Of a stretch of 64,000 nt of DNA, positions 9,513 through 19,580 are shown piece after piece. Source of the DNA: Oidiodendron maius Zn (lineage: Eukaryota; Ascomycota; Leotiomycetes; Myxotrichaceae); contig KN832901.1 in the NCBI GenBank assembly GCA_000827325.1, positions 62,001 to 126,000 on the forward strand, read 5' to 3'. The stretch's first letter is position 1, and the number at the start of each line of letters is the position of its first letter. Under the pieces are notes generated by a model. It was not told the origin of the DNA. It searched no databases and saw only the letters and a program-made list of their open reading frames with translations. The translations under genes and the position numbers were made by a program.

Positions 9513-12500
9513 ATGGAAAACACATCGGCCCCCCTGGCAGACTATTTCTGGATTGCGGGCATTGATTCCCTCTCCTACAGTGGTTCGGTGTTTGGTCCCG
9601 CGACAGCAAATGGCGCAGGACCGCCTTCGCCCTCCGTTGATGTGACGATCGAAGAAGGTAGTGAAGGAGAAGGAGCGGCGCCACCCCAGAATGCTGGCGC
9701 AAGCACTGCGCGAGCTGCTGCGCGACACTCGCGAACCAACTCCTGGCACAGACTGAGCAAGCTGTCGATCGAGGCACGGAACTCAATCAATGCGTTAGAG
9801 GAACCCGAGACGCCGGATAGCAATCGCAGTAGCATCACGATCAAGGCACCTACAAATGGCAGCGCAACAGATAGCCTGTCGGAGTTTGATTTCGACAGCG
9901 CCTTGATAAAGTTCGCAAATCAGAGGGAGAGCTTCCTGGACGATTTGAGTTTCAGCGCGGGACTACCTACTCCGACGAGATCGCCAATGACGACAAATCC
10001 AAGGGCAGATAGAATCAGAATTGAGGATGGTGACATATTGGGGTCGACAGCAAAGAGAAGCCCATTGAGGAGCGTAGGAGGTAGCATCCGCCGCAAAATT
10101 TCTTTCAGGGATATGAACAGCATGAAAAGGCAACCGTCCTTAATTCGTACGGGTGAGTGGGAGTTTTGCGTGGCATTACCTGGCTCTGAGAAAATCAGTT
10201 GAGAAAGATTGTTTGGTAGTACCCCGACCCTTGAACACATTTGCTAATAAGATTCTAAATAGCCTCCGTTCGGACCTCAAAACGATTAAGCAACTATAAT
10301 TCTGTCATTCCTCCTCCGGAACCTCTGAACGCAGACCCTGATATGCACCCATTGAAGCGCCGTTTCGAACCAGTCTTACTGGATAGATACCCACCAAAGA
10401 GCGCAACTGATGAGATTGCAAGGAGAGGAAAATTTCCCGATTACGTCCCCATGTTCGCCTTCCCCAACGACATTAACATAGTCTCTGCTGATGAGCGACC
10501 CCGATCAACGTGGCATGGATTTGCGATGACTTCGGATGATAATAGCAGAATTTATGGCATCACGGTTATCGTGTGGATGCCTTTGCATCAAGAAGCCGCA
10601 GCCAATGTGGAGAGACGGTGTGAGGAATGGAGGCAGAGCCATATGAGTAACGAGGAGAGAGAGCTTGCAGCGAGCTTAGGAGAGCGTTTGGCTTCCGAAC
10701 GAGCAACTCTCTCCCAACTACTTGCAAAGTTACCTAGTATGGCCTCCGGGTCGCCTGCCAGAGAGGCACTAGAGGAACGAATCAGCACGGTAGAAGAAAA
10801 GATTGGCCTTATGGCTGACATGTTAAGGCCAGTAAGGCACGGAGCTGCAGCTAAGATTGATGGGTTAACTGACGGCGAAACTGGCCTCTGGACGCCAAGA
10901 GCGTATGGAATTTTGGGGAGAGATGAAAGTCTCACCAGTTTCTGGAAGGAGTGGCTGAGGGCTGTTGTTGTTCCAATGACTGATGGGGCCGTACTGAGAG
11001 TCCCACCGAGCTCCCCTAAAGTGGGTCGATGGCTGCCCTTGGAACGGTATGTAGTCAATCTCTGCACAGAGGCTCTGAGCCCAATATCCTCAAAGACCCA
11101 AGTCGAGATTTCAGTCAGAGAGTTACGATTATTTGCGAGGAAAGAAGCTGCCAACGAGCTCCCTGAGTCTCGAAACACGGATCTCTACGCGCTATTTAGG
11201 GCCCTTACCATTCCAAATATCGTGGCGCTCTTGGAGTTTGCTCTTTCAGAATCGAGGATTATTTTGTTATCCTCCCACACAGCTATGCTGCACCTTGCAA
11301 GCAGAGCTATTGCGAGTTTGTTATACCCGCTGAAATGGGCTAGTATTTTCATCCCTGTTTTACCTGCAAGGCTACTCTCCGCTCTAGACGCGCCTTGCCC
11401 CTATATTGTTGGCATCGAGAGAAGATATGAGAAGATAGAATTGCCAGATGATGATTATGTCTTCGTGGATTTAGATCAAGACATTATTGAAGCAACATCA
11501 CCCCCAAGGACACTCCCCAGACAGCAAAGGAGGAAGTTGGTATCATTGCTTCAACTTGCCGCTCCGCATCATAACAGATATGGTGTGCCTGTTGGACCAC
11601 CGCCCTACGCGGTCGAGACGTACCCTTATGATGCATTTTCGTCCGAAAACAAGGCAATTTTCAACCAAAATGCTCCCCCCAGCACGCTAGCCAAGTACGT
11701 GAGCCAAAACTCGACAACGTTTGGCGAGCCGGAGGAAAATGCCGAAAAGAGAGTTACGGTTTTTAATGCCTTCTTGCAATCGAAGAATGATCATGTTCGA
11801 GTAGAACGGCCGTCCACGTCCAAATCAGGCAAAGCCAGCCCTCCTCCATCGTTGTCGCCGGTATCGGGGAGTTTCCCTCCTCTACCGCCGATGCCAATTT
11901 CTAGGCAAGATACCTCATTTAACCTTACTGCAACGTTGAAGGAGAAGAGGTCGGGTCACTTTGACTCGAATTCGCGACGCAGCTCGTCCTTCGGTGTGGA
12001 TCGTGGCTCGGGTACTCGGAGGCCCAACATGCCGTTCTCTAATGGCCATTCCGCAAGTTTATCCACATCGGCAGTCTCAGTAGATTCCAAGTCAATCTAC
12101 GGCTATGCACCGTCCACTTATGCGGCGTCAACCCTTGCTGCCTCGACAATTATGCCAAATATGCTGATGCAACCAGTTCGAAATACAGAAACTACAATCT
12201 GGGTGGAAGGCCACTGTTTGAATTTGAAACCTAATGCGGAGTCATTAGTATGCTCAATTTGTGACGACAAATCTGACGGGGATGGCATCTACAAATGCAC
12301 CAATTGCAGCACTGTCTCTCACGGACGTTGTCTGGGCCAGATATCTCTTGTCTGCCCATCGGCCTTTTATGCAGACCGCGTACGAGCTGCGTTTGTACGA
12401 TGTTTCGCGAATCTGTTCTATACGTATAGAAAGTACATGGGACGGCCAACTAAGGAGCAGAAAAGCAGCGGACAAATATATGCATTCGATATGGAGGGCT

Positions 12501-12994
12501 TCTTGAAGAGCCTGCCCCACGAACAACAGGAATATGTTTGTATGCTAAAGCAGACACAAGGTCAGTGGTCTCCGTTTGTAATGAATACCTTGCTCACATT
12601 AAATACTCTAGCATTTAACGAATTTATACATGAGCGTGAGATAAACTCCGCTACCGCCCCAAAAATTCAACTTTTTGATTCCATAATCCTTGCCAAACGA
12701 TCCCGCGGTCGTGCGTCGTTTTTCTCCACCAAGTCCTCTCGGACCACAACCTTTTTAGATCAGACGTCCGATCACCTCTGGAGAAGCGCTGCTGTCCCAA
12801 CACCGAGCTCTAAATTCCCCGGAGATTACAAGACGGTGGTGTCCCGGATTCCTGCCCAGCTGGATATCAACTTGATGAAGGAACCGAGAATCATCCAGGG
12901 GGTCCCGAGGGCTGATGTTGCGGGCAAGAGAGTGGGAAGAAAAGCGGTGCCAAGTATGCTTGGTCCTAGCGGCAGCGGGAACGGATTAATTTGA
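9513..12994 (+). CDS. DENN-domain protein (putative Rab GEF)
   Basis: DENN proteins activate Rab GTPases in membrane traffic. The start at 9513 (GCCATGG context) opens MENTSAPLADYFWIAG. A 110-nt intron at 10153-10262 (GTGAGT..TAG, branch GCTAATAA) joins ..LIRT-ASVRTSK. uDENN follows near residues 270-440, the DENN core near 520-610 (FALSESRIILLSS, LYPLKWASIFIPVLP), a Ser/Pro-rich linker, a C1/PHD-like zinc module near 880-910 (CSICDD..CTNCSTVSHGRC), and dDENN at the end. A second intron, 12561-12611, is 51 nt and stop-free, so it reads through. Removing it restores the family motif QTQAFNEFIHERE. Exons 9513-10152, 10263-12560 and 12612-12994 give 1106 residues. The Rab target cannot be inferred from the sequence. 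Confidence 0.9.
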
Positions 12995-13784
12995 ATTTGA
13001 ACACGAAGCGCAGGAAAACGAGACGAGATGGATGATATTAAGCCAGAATTAACAGCGAGCAGTGTACGATAGGGCACAGCACCGGAGCTAAGGTATATGG
13101 GAAAAGCATCTGTGAATTTTGGATCTGGAGCCGGCGGTGTATATAGGCGGCATAATTGCATAGAAATCTTGTGTACATCAGGATCGTGACAAGAGGTATA
13201 CACGGATGGAGTGTTTGGATATGACGTTGGATTTGGGAAAGCAAGAGAGTACAAATAATGTGATATTGTTTATATTTTGCCGCTAATACTTGTCTCCGAA
13301 ATGAGAAGATCTGTTTTATGCCTGCAGAGCGAAAAGACGTGATTATTTTGTCATGTTTTCTTTTCTCCCCAGACCCTCTTCTATCAATGTGTGATATTAT
13401 TATCTTGTCGGATTTTGATGGGCGCAACATGTGAAGCACCCTATATATGTATATATTAACCAGGAAACACACTTAATGAACATCCCTAGCTCCTCTTAGA
13501 AGTTATAGCTAGCATTATGAGATATTCCTCTTCTGCCCATTCATATGAGCATTGACACGGAATGCTGTTGAGACGGCTTGATGTTCATACTGGGACAAAA
13601 GTTTTTATGTCTGGGAGACATCACATAATGATTTTTTATATCAGATTGTACACGGCGGGAGATTGTATGCTCGCAGATTTTAACAAAGGAAGGTGTGGTT
13701 CTAGACTTATTTGGTTGGTTTTCTGTATACGTGCTGTTTTTATTCCAGTTTTCTAAGCCAAATTTACCCTTTTTCGCACCCAAG
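12995..13784. other. Convergent 3' spacer
   Basis: Between the ends of the DENN (+) and TRAPPC13 (-) genes. AT-rich; no gene seen. Confidence 0.6.
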
Positions 13785-14868
13785 TTATACCCTTGCGCCT
13801 AAACTCCCTGTACTTAAGTATCCTCTATTGCCCATCGGTCCCCTCCATCCCATGCTCAAAATCCCAAAATGTATCCTCCCATCCACGGCTTCTTGGCCTT
13901 TGCCCTCCTCGTCTAGAATCTCCTCGACGATAAAACACACCTGCTGCACATCACCAGGCATTAACACCGGCTTCTCCAAATCCTCTCCTTCACGCACAAC
14001 CTCCCAATTAATGCCCCTGCTCTTGAATCCCTCTTTTGTCTCCAGGATAACCATATCCAATGTGATCGTTTCCTCGCCAGTATTCTCGAGTTGCGCTTCA
14101 AGAGCCCACCTCCTGCCCCTTTTAGCGCCTCCATTTTCTGCGTCCGAAGGCAGAGGGGATAATAATCCAGCTTTGGTCCGAACGATCATGCATCCCTTGC
14201 ATACGAACTGATATAATTTCCTAAATGTCCGCACGCGCCCGCTTGTAGGCGTGGTTTCGGAATACGTCACCGTAACGGCGAGTACGTGAGATCCTTCTTC
14301 TTTCAACTCAAAACTCACTATTTTCTGAAGAGATTCACCAGGCGCGAGATCTACGCCCGCTTTGTGTTGCGGTTCCTCTCCATCACCGGCTTGATCTTCT
14401 GGCGAGGTGGGGGATTTGGCATCGGGACCGAGAATAAGGGGGATGGCGGTGGTCGAGGAGGGAACTTTCATTTCAGCATCTATTCGTACATTGTTGACAT
14501 TTTTGGGGACCGGAGAGTCGGGGAGCAGCTCATTGTTCGCACAGAGCGTACAGGAAAATGTCTCCCCCACATATGCGGAGCCAAAAGCAGGAGGTAGAGT
14601 GAGGAGGGGAGAGAGGACGAAGGAGTCGGCTATGGAGGAAGGAAACGCGAGAGAGGTAGACTGGCTGGGGAATATAGAGGGGGAGTCTTTGGGTGAGGGA
14701 GACGGAGTCGGCAGTGGATGTTGAATTGAGAGAGAGGGACGAGAGAGACTGCGAAAGTTAGAAATAATTCTCGAGAGGAAGTGAGTTTACTTACCGGAGC
14801 ACCTTTAAAGAGACTGAATGGGGTTCTTTCACCCCTTCAATAATTGAGCCGCTGCGCTGATGCGCCAT
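13785..14868 (-). CDS. TRAPPC13-like subunit of the TRAPP tethering complex
   Basis: Member of the TRAPPC13 (DUF974) family, a subunit of TRAPP complexes acting at ER-Golgi and Golgi membranes. The short first exon 14795-14868 encodes MAHQRSGSIIEGVKEPHSVS..VLR. A 46-nt intron (14749-14794, GTAAGT..CGCAG) leads into exon two, 13785-14748. This carries the family hallmarks LLTLPPAFGSAYVGE, TFSCTLCANNEL and VRTFRKLYQFVC, and ends GWRGPMGNRGYLSTG. Total 345 residues, normal for the fungal family. Choosing the internal GTG near 14570 as start would delete the conserved N-terminal block. It shares a 250-bp divergent promoter with the SET gene. Confidence 0.9.
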
Positions 14869-15118
14869 TTTGAATTGCTCGTCAAGCCATGTGGTTGAAT
14901 CGACTCTTGTGTAGGTCTCGCTGGTCGATACAGATGAAGGGATTCTGCCACTCACCGCCTTCTTATCGATCAGCGTGGGACAAACAGGGCGGAATGTAAA
15001 ATAATTTTTCAGCCCCGACTCGCCATCAAATGCGTTCGAGATGTCAGTGACTGCACAGGAGCAGAAAATAAAGGTGGAAGGGATTCCTCTAAAGAGGTCA
15101 GAAAGAATGGTTCTAATC
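14869..15118. promoter_or_regulatory. Bidirectional promoter, TRAPPC13/SET
   Basis: Only 250 bp separate the two divergent start codons, so both genes must be driven from here. No recognisable specific operator. Confidence 0.6.
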
Positions 15119-15726
15119 ATGGATACGCCGAAAGGTCTCTCGAAATTAACCCGCCAACCCTCACGCCATTGTCCCGCCAGTGGTACACATTTCGACCATA
15201 TTTTATATCTACTAACAGGGCTAATGTATAGGTCGAGGTATATTTGCGAGTAAAGACATCCCGGCTCGGACAGTGCTCGAAATCTCCCCAGTTTTAGTAT
15301 TGGATCCGGTCCAGAATGAAGAACACGTCAAGAGAACGGAACTCTACAACTATATGTAGTACGATGATCCTTTTATCCATTATATGGCTGGTAGCTGACA
15401 ATGGCATCAGCAATTGGCCGTACACTCCACCCGGTGATGAGAATTCCCCGGAACTTCACTCTACCAAACCACCGTCGACGACACAGGCTGTCATTTTTGG
15501 TCTTGGAAGCATGTTCAACCACTCTGCGCTCCATCAGAACGTCGGCTGGGAGCGGGATCTCAAGAACCTCCTAGTCACATTCATCACCCTCCGGGACATT
15601 GAAGCAGGAGAGGAGTTATGCATCTCATACGGGCCGCGCCTCACCTTTAAGGATTGCGATGCAGACCGGGAGCCACCCCCTGACGACTGGACAGAATTGC
15701 AAAGCATAATCGATTTGATTGACTGA
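15119..15726 (+). CDS. Small SET-domain protein
   Basis: SET-domain protein, potentially a lysine methyltransferase. Three exons: 15119-15182, 15232-15355 and 15411-15726. The introns are 49 and 55 nt (GTACAC..TATAG, GTAGTA..ATCAG). Splicing joins ASG-RGIFASKDI, then LYNY-INWPYTPP. The product is 167 residues, essentially a single SET domain: the N-terminal SRGIFA-like strand, the MFNHSALHQN block (NHS, cofactor-binding region), and EELCISYG at the C-terminal knot. No pre-SET or post-SET cysteine cluster is seen, so the substrate is unclear. Other annotations may start at 15316, which would lose the first third of the domain. Confidence 0.88.
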
Positions 15727-15891
15727 AAGCTTTTATGTGGCTGAAGTGATCTCCTTGCCATGTGCCAGAGTTTTGCCTACTATACAAGAGTGATGTGTCC
15801 TCCAATGATTTCGCTCGCCTCTTCCACGTAAGAACCCAAACTTCAAGAAAATCACTAGTGAGAAGATAGGAAATCCTTTTGAAGTCAGCCC

Positions 15892-17907
15892 TTACAGACC
15901 AGGAGGTGGTGGAACCTAAGAGGGTTAGCATCTCGAACGGAATGCTTATATACTAACATACATTGTTGTAGCCAGCTCCGGGAGGAGATCCTGAAGGAGG
16001 GGGAGGTGGTGGGGGATTCTCGCTGGGTGGTGGGGGAGGAGCGGAAGCAGGAGCTCCAAGGGGAGGAGACTGTTGCTGTTGTGCTGCGGCAGCTGCGTAG
16101 TATTGCTGATAGTATTGAACATATGCCTCATAGCCACCTGGATAGAATTAGTACTGCTCGAACTCTGTGACGACGTCAGTACTGACCGTATGCTGCATAT
16201 GGATCTGCACCCCCTGAGGCAGCATAGTACTGTGCATACTGGGCGGCATAGTCACTAAGATTACCTGGGGGCGGACTGCCTGCACCTGGAGCGGATGGAG
16301 TGGTCGGGCTCAAAACAGCGCTGTTCGGAGCAGGTGAGTTATTGTAGCCTCCATAGCCACCATATGAGTTCGATCTGTCAGGACGGTCTCCATATCCTCG
16401 CTCGCCGCCATATCCAGTGGTTTGCCCACTAAATCCACGCTGAGGCCTGTTTTTGAATTCTTCGTAGTGCTCCCTAACATTGGTCAAGAGGTCTTCACAA
16501 AGCTCTCTTGCCTTCTGTACTTCGTTTGGATCAGGACCCCTTTATAAGTTAGTCTAGTACAGCTCCATGCTCGGCGTGGAGACTTACGCAACGTGAAGAT
16601 ACATATCCTCATCGCTCTCTCTGCCAGTGCCGTGCTCCATGAATCCAGAGCCGCGACCCTTTATCTGGACACGGCATCGAGTTTCCTGCTGGATATGTTT
16701 GACATACGCACCGCCATGTCCCACGACTTGAGCACGAAGGTTGAAGCCGGGGAGTGGCTCAAAATTGATAGGGATCTTCTCTTCTGGCCATTTACGCTAT
16801 ATTTATATTAGCAAGTGGACTCTTCTCCTATGTCGGAGACCATACTCTGCCAAATTCGTCCCGTTCGACTTGTTCTGGCTCTCTTCTGCGGAAGCGTCTC
16901 TCATCAACTAAGTTAGGCAGCTCTTGCTTCATCAACTCTTGGACCTTTTCAACAGCCAATTCAAGACCACGCTTCGTCGTACTCGTAACGTGAAGGTAAA
17001 GGGGCGGGTTCTATTTTCATTAGTACATTCCTGTTAAATAATTGACCCAACCTACGGCAGCCGTGGCCATGCTCTTGTCGGGATAATAGCTTCCGCGCGT
17101 TGTGACATCTTTAAAAGTCAACATTCAGTCTGCAATAAACGTTAAAAAGTTGTAGGTATTAGCGTACCAGCACCGGTTTCTTCTTTGATCTAGATGTCAC
17201 GCAGCGGAGGTCAGCAGATGCCAAAGAGGTGTTTGCAATAGTTGCTATCATTGCTTTAGGTAAGCTTGACAGTCCCACACAAGAAAGGATTCCTCTACCA
17301 ATAGAAAAAAAGGGAAAGGGAGGATGGGTTAGGATGCTCAAAGCGAGAGGGAGCTTGATGTATCAGTGAAATATAACACAAGGAGTATTTACCATCTTTT
17401 GTGTAGAGCCTTTGGTCAGTGTGTAGCGATTTCGCAGGTCGTTGACTTCAATATCGCGAATGTAGTCGCCATCTGCAATGTACATATCACCATTGACTGT
17501 ACTTGCGCTGTTGCCCCCAGTGGGAGCTCCGGGAGAGGCTGACTCCGTGGCCGGAGGAGTAGATGATAGGATCGGGGGGACGTCGACATGCTGGATACCC
17601 TTCTTTGCTTGGATTTGGGCATTGATTTTGGCGGCCGCCGCAGCTGCCAGCTCTGTTAGCCTTGCGCTAAGCGGGAGATGTTGTTTTCAATACCTGCAGC
17701 AGCGGCTGGATCAACAGTACTAGACTTCGGAGTGTCCGTGCTAGGACTATCTGAAGTTCTTCCCAGAGGACTTCTGCTTCGCCTTGGTTCAGACTTTCTC
17801 GCTGGAGGCGAGCGGGAGCGCCGATCGAACCTGGATGCCCTCTTTGGCTCGGGTTCGGTTTGGTCGAAGCGAGAGCGCTTTGCAGTGCGCCGCTCGGTAT
17901 CATCCAT
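15892..17907 (-). CDS. Two-KH-domain RNA-binding protein (KHDC4/BLOM7-like)
   Basis: Probable pre-mRNA-binding splicing factor. Nine exons deduced: 17694-17907, 17393-17652, 17168-17189, 17056-17108, 16846-17010, 16588-16796, 16187-16539, 15962-16137 and 15892-15915. Introns are 41-203 nt, and the phases close to 491 residues. The N-terminus is RS-like (KRSRFDQTE.., RRSRSPPARK). The first KH-like domain (about 140-235) contains LRNRYTLTKGSTQKM and GADVTTRGSYYPD. The second (about 245-365) contains FNLRAQVVGHGGAYVKHIQ and RCRVQIKGRGS. A Tyr/Gly/Pro-rich tail ends NNVPPPPGL. Two microexons (22 and 24 nt) are needed to keep conserved residues. The gene is divergent from the ILV6 gene and convergent with the SET gene, 165 bp away. 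Confidence 0.88.
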
Positions 17908-18307
17908 TGTGGGTATCCCTTGCGGTAACAAACAAACGCAATGCACAGTGTCGTGCAAAGGAATGCGGCTGGAGGAACGGTTGAGGAGAGTGTAATGTAG
18001 AGGTGCGGCGCAAGAGGAAAGGGTCCAGTTTCTTTGAGCCCGAGGCTGGCGTTCTTTCGCTTGTCGCTTGTCAAAAGCGCCGCGCAAGGGTGCTTAAAGG
18101 CGGCCACGGGAACTCCTGAGGCCACTTAAAGCAGCGTGGCCAGAGCAATCAGCATCGACATTTTTGCGGGCGGTATCGGTGGTGACTCTTTGTTGACTTC
18201 CGAGACTTGGGAATTTGGAATTGTCCAACTTCCATTGCTGCACCAGCAACTGAGAGGAGGGCCATTTTCTAGCGAGCTAGCTTGACGCTGCTCATCTTCC
18301 CCTCGCA
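17908..18307. promoter_or_regulatory. Bidirectional promoter, KH protein/ILV6
   Basis: 400 bp between divergent starts. No clear Gcn4-type TGACTCA site: TGACTCTTTG near 18183 is only a half match. Confidence 0.45.
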
Positions 18308-19342
18308 ATGGCTTCTCGGAAAGCAATTCTTTCTCTGCCACTCCGGGCGAGGTCAAGTCGCCTCTCCACCGTCCCTCGCAAGCTCCAGCATCAGCAGTGC
18401 CGATTCGAGTCGACCGCCTCCTCCACTTCTGCATTGGCATACAAAGCCCTGCATCACCGAATCTCTCCTCTGCCTACCACAGACATGCCGCCTGCCTGGT
18501 CAGCTCAAGCCGCTGTCTCCAACATCCTCTACGAGACTCCCTCGCCGAGCAGCACCCCTCCCAAGCGCCATGTCCTCAATTGCCTCGTGCAGAACGAGCC
18601 AGGTGTGCTCTCCCGCGTCTCTGGTATTCTAGCCGCTCGTGGCTTCAACATCGACTCTCTCGTGGTCTGCAACACTGAGGTCGAGGACCTCTCTCGCATG
18701 ACCATCGTCCTCTCGGGCCAAGATGGTGTCGTCGAGCAGGCCCGCCGCCAGCTCGAGGATCTGGTCCCCGTCTGGGCCGTCCTGGACTACACTTCTGCTC
18801 CCCTTGTTCAGCGTGAGCTGCTACTTGCTAAGATCAATATCCTGGGCCCGGAATACTTCGAGGAGTTGCTGGCTCATCACAGGGAGATAACGGCAAGTGA
18901 GTCCGAGGGTTTGGAAGGCACTGGAGACTCGGCATCGAGACGTCTTGAAGAGTTGAGGGACAGCGAGGATTTCCACCCGAGCAAGATGATTGCCAGTCAG
19001 GCGTTGAGGCACAAGCACGAGCATTTGAAATCCATAACGTATTTTACCCATCAGTTTGGTGGCAAAGTGCTGGATATTAGCACTAACAGTTGCATCGTGG
19101 AGCTGTAAGTTTTCCTATCCTTCGCATAATGGCAAAAATGGCGATCTCATGATATATACAGGTCCGCAAAGCCTACCAGAATCGACTCCTTCATGAAGCT
19201 CATCGCTCCCTTCGGAATCCTCGAGTCCGCCCGCACAGGTCTTATGGCCTTGCCGCGCTCACCACTCTACGGCCCCAACGAACAGGAGATCCTCAAGGAA
19301 GCAGATGATATTGTGGATGCTAGCACACTGCCCCCCGGATAA
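18308..19342 (+). CDS. ILV6: Acetolactate synthase regulatory (small) subunit, mitochondrial
   Basis: Regulatory subunit that activates the Ilv2 catalytic subunit and gives valine feedback inhibition in branched-chain amino acid synthesis. The N-terminus (about 1-40) is Arg/Ser-rich without acidic residues, as in mitochondrial presequences. An ACT domain at about residues 87-160 has the signature NEPGVLSRVSGILAARGFN. It is followed by the second ALS_ss_C region with FGGKVLDIS and the C-terminal KLIAPFGILESARTGLMAL. One intron, 19105-19161 (57 nt, GTAAGT..ACAG), splits VEL-SAKPTRID. Exons 18308-19104 and 19162-19342 encode 325 residues, the usual size for filamentous fungi. Confidence 0.96.
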
Positions 19343-19580
19343 AAGGTGCCACTCACGTGGAATTGTTTGCTTCAGTATCGGACTTGGAGTTGGCGCTTTT
19401 TCTACATTAAAAACTTAGGTTTATTTGCCTACTTGTTGTCCAGAAGGAATCATTCTAAAGCTCTTCTGAGTCTATATATGCCATGCCGTAGCGTCCTGCT
19501 TCTGCGCCGTGATCCAATAACGCCAGATTCGGTGCCAATAATCCAAGCTGTACATCATTATTCATTAACACGAGCGCCAA

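Noticed and set aside
10588-11178. 196-codon antisense frame in the DENN gene
   Set aside because: Mirrors the conserved DENN coding strand; no family resemblance.
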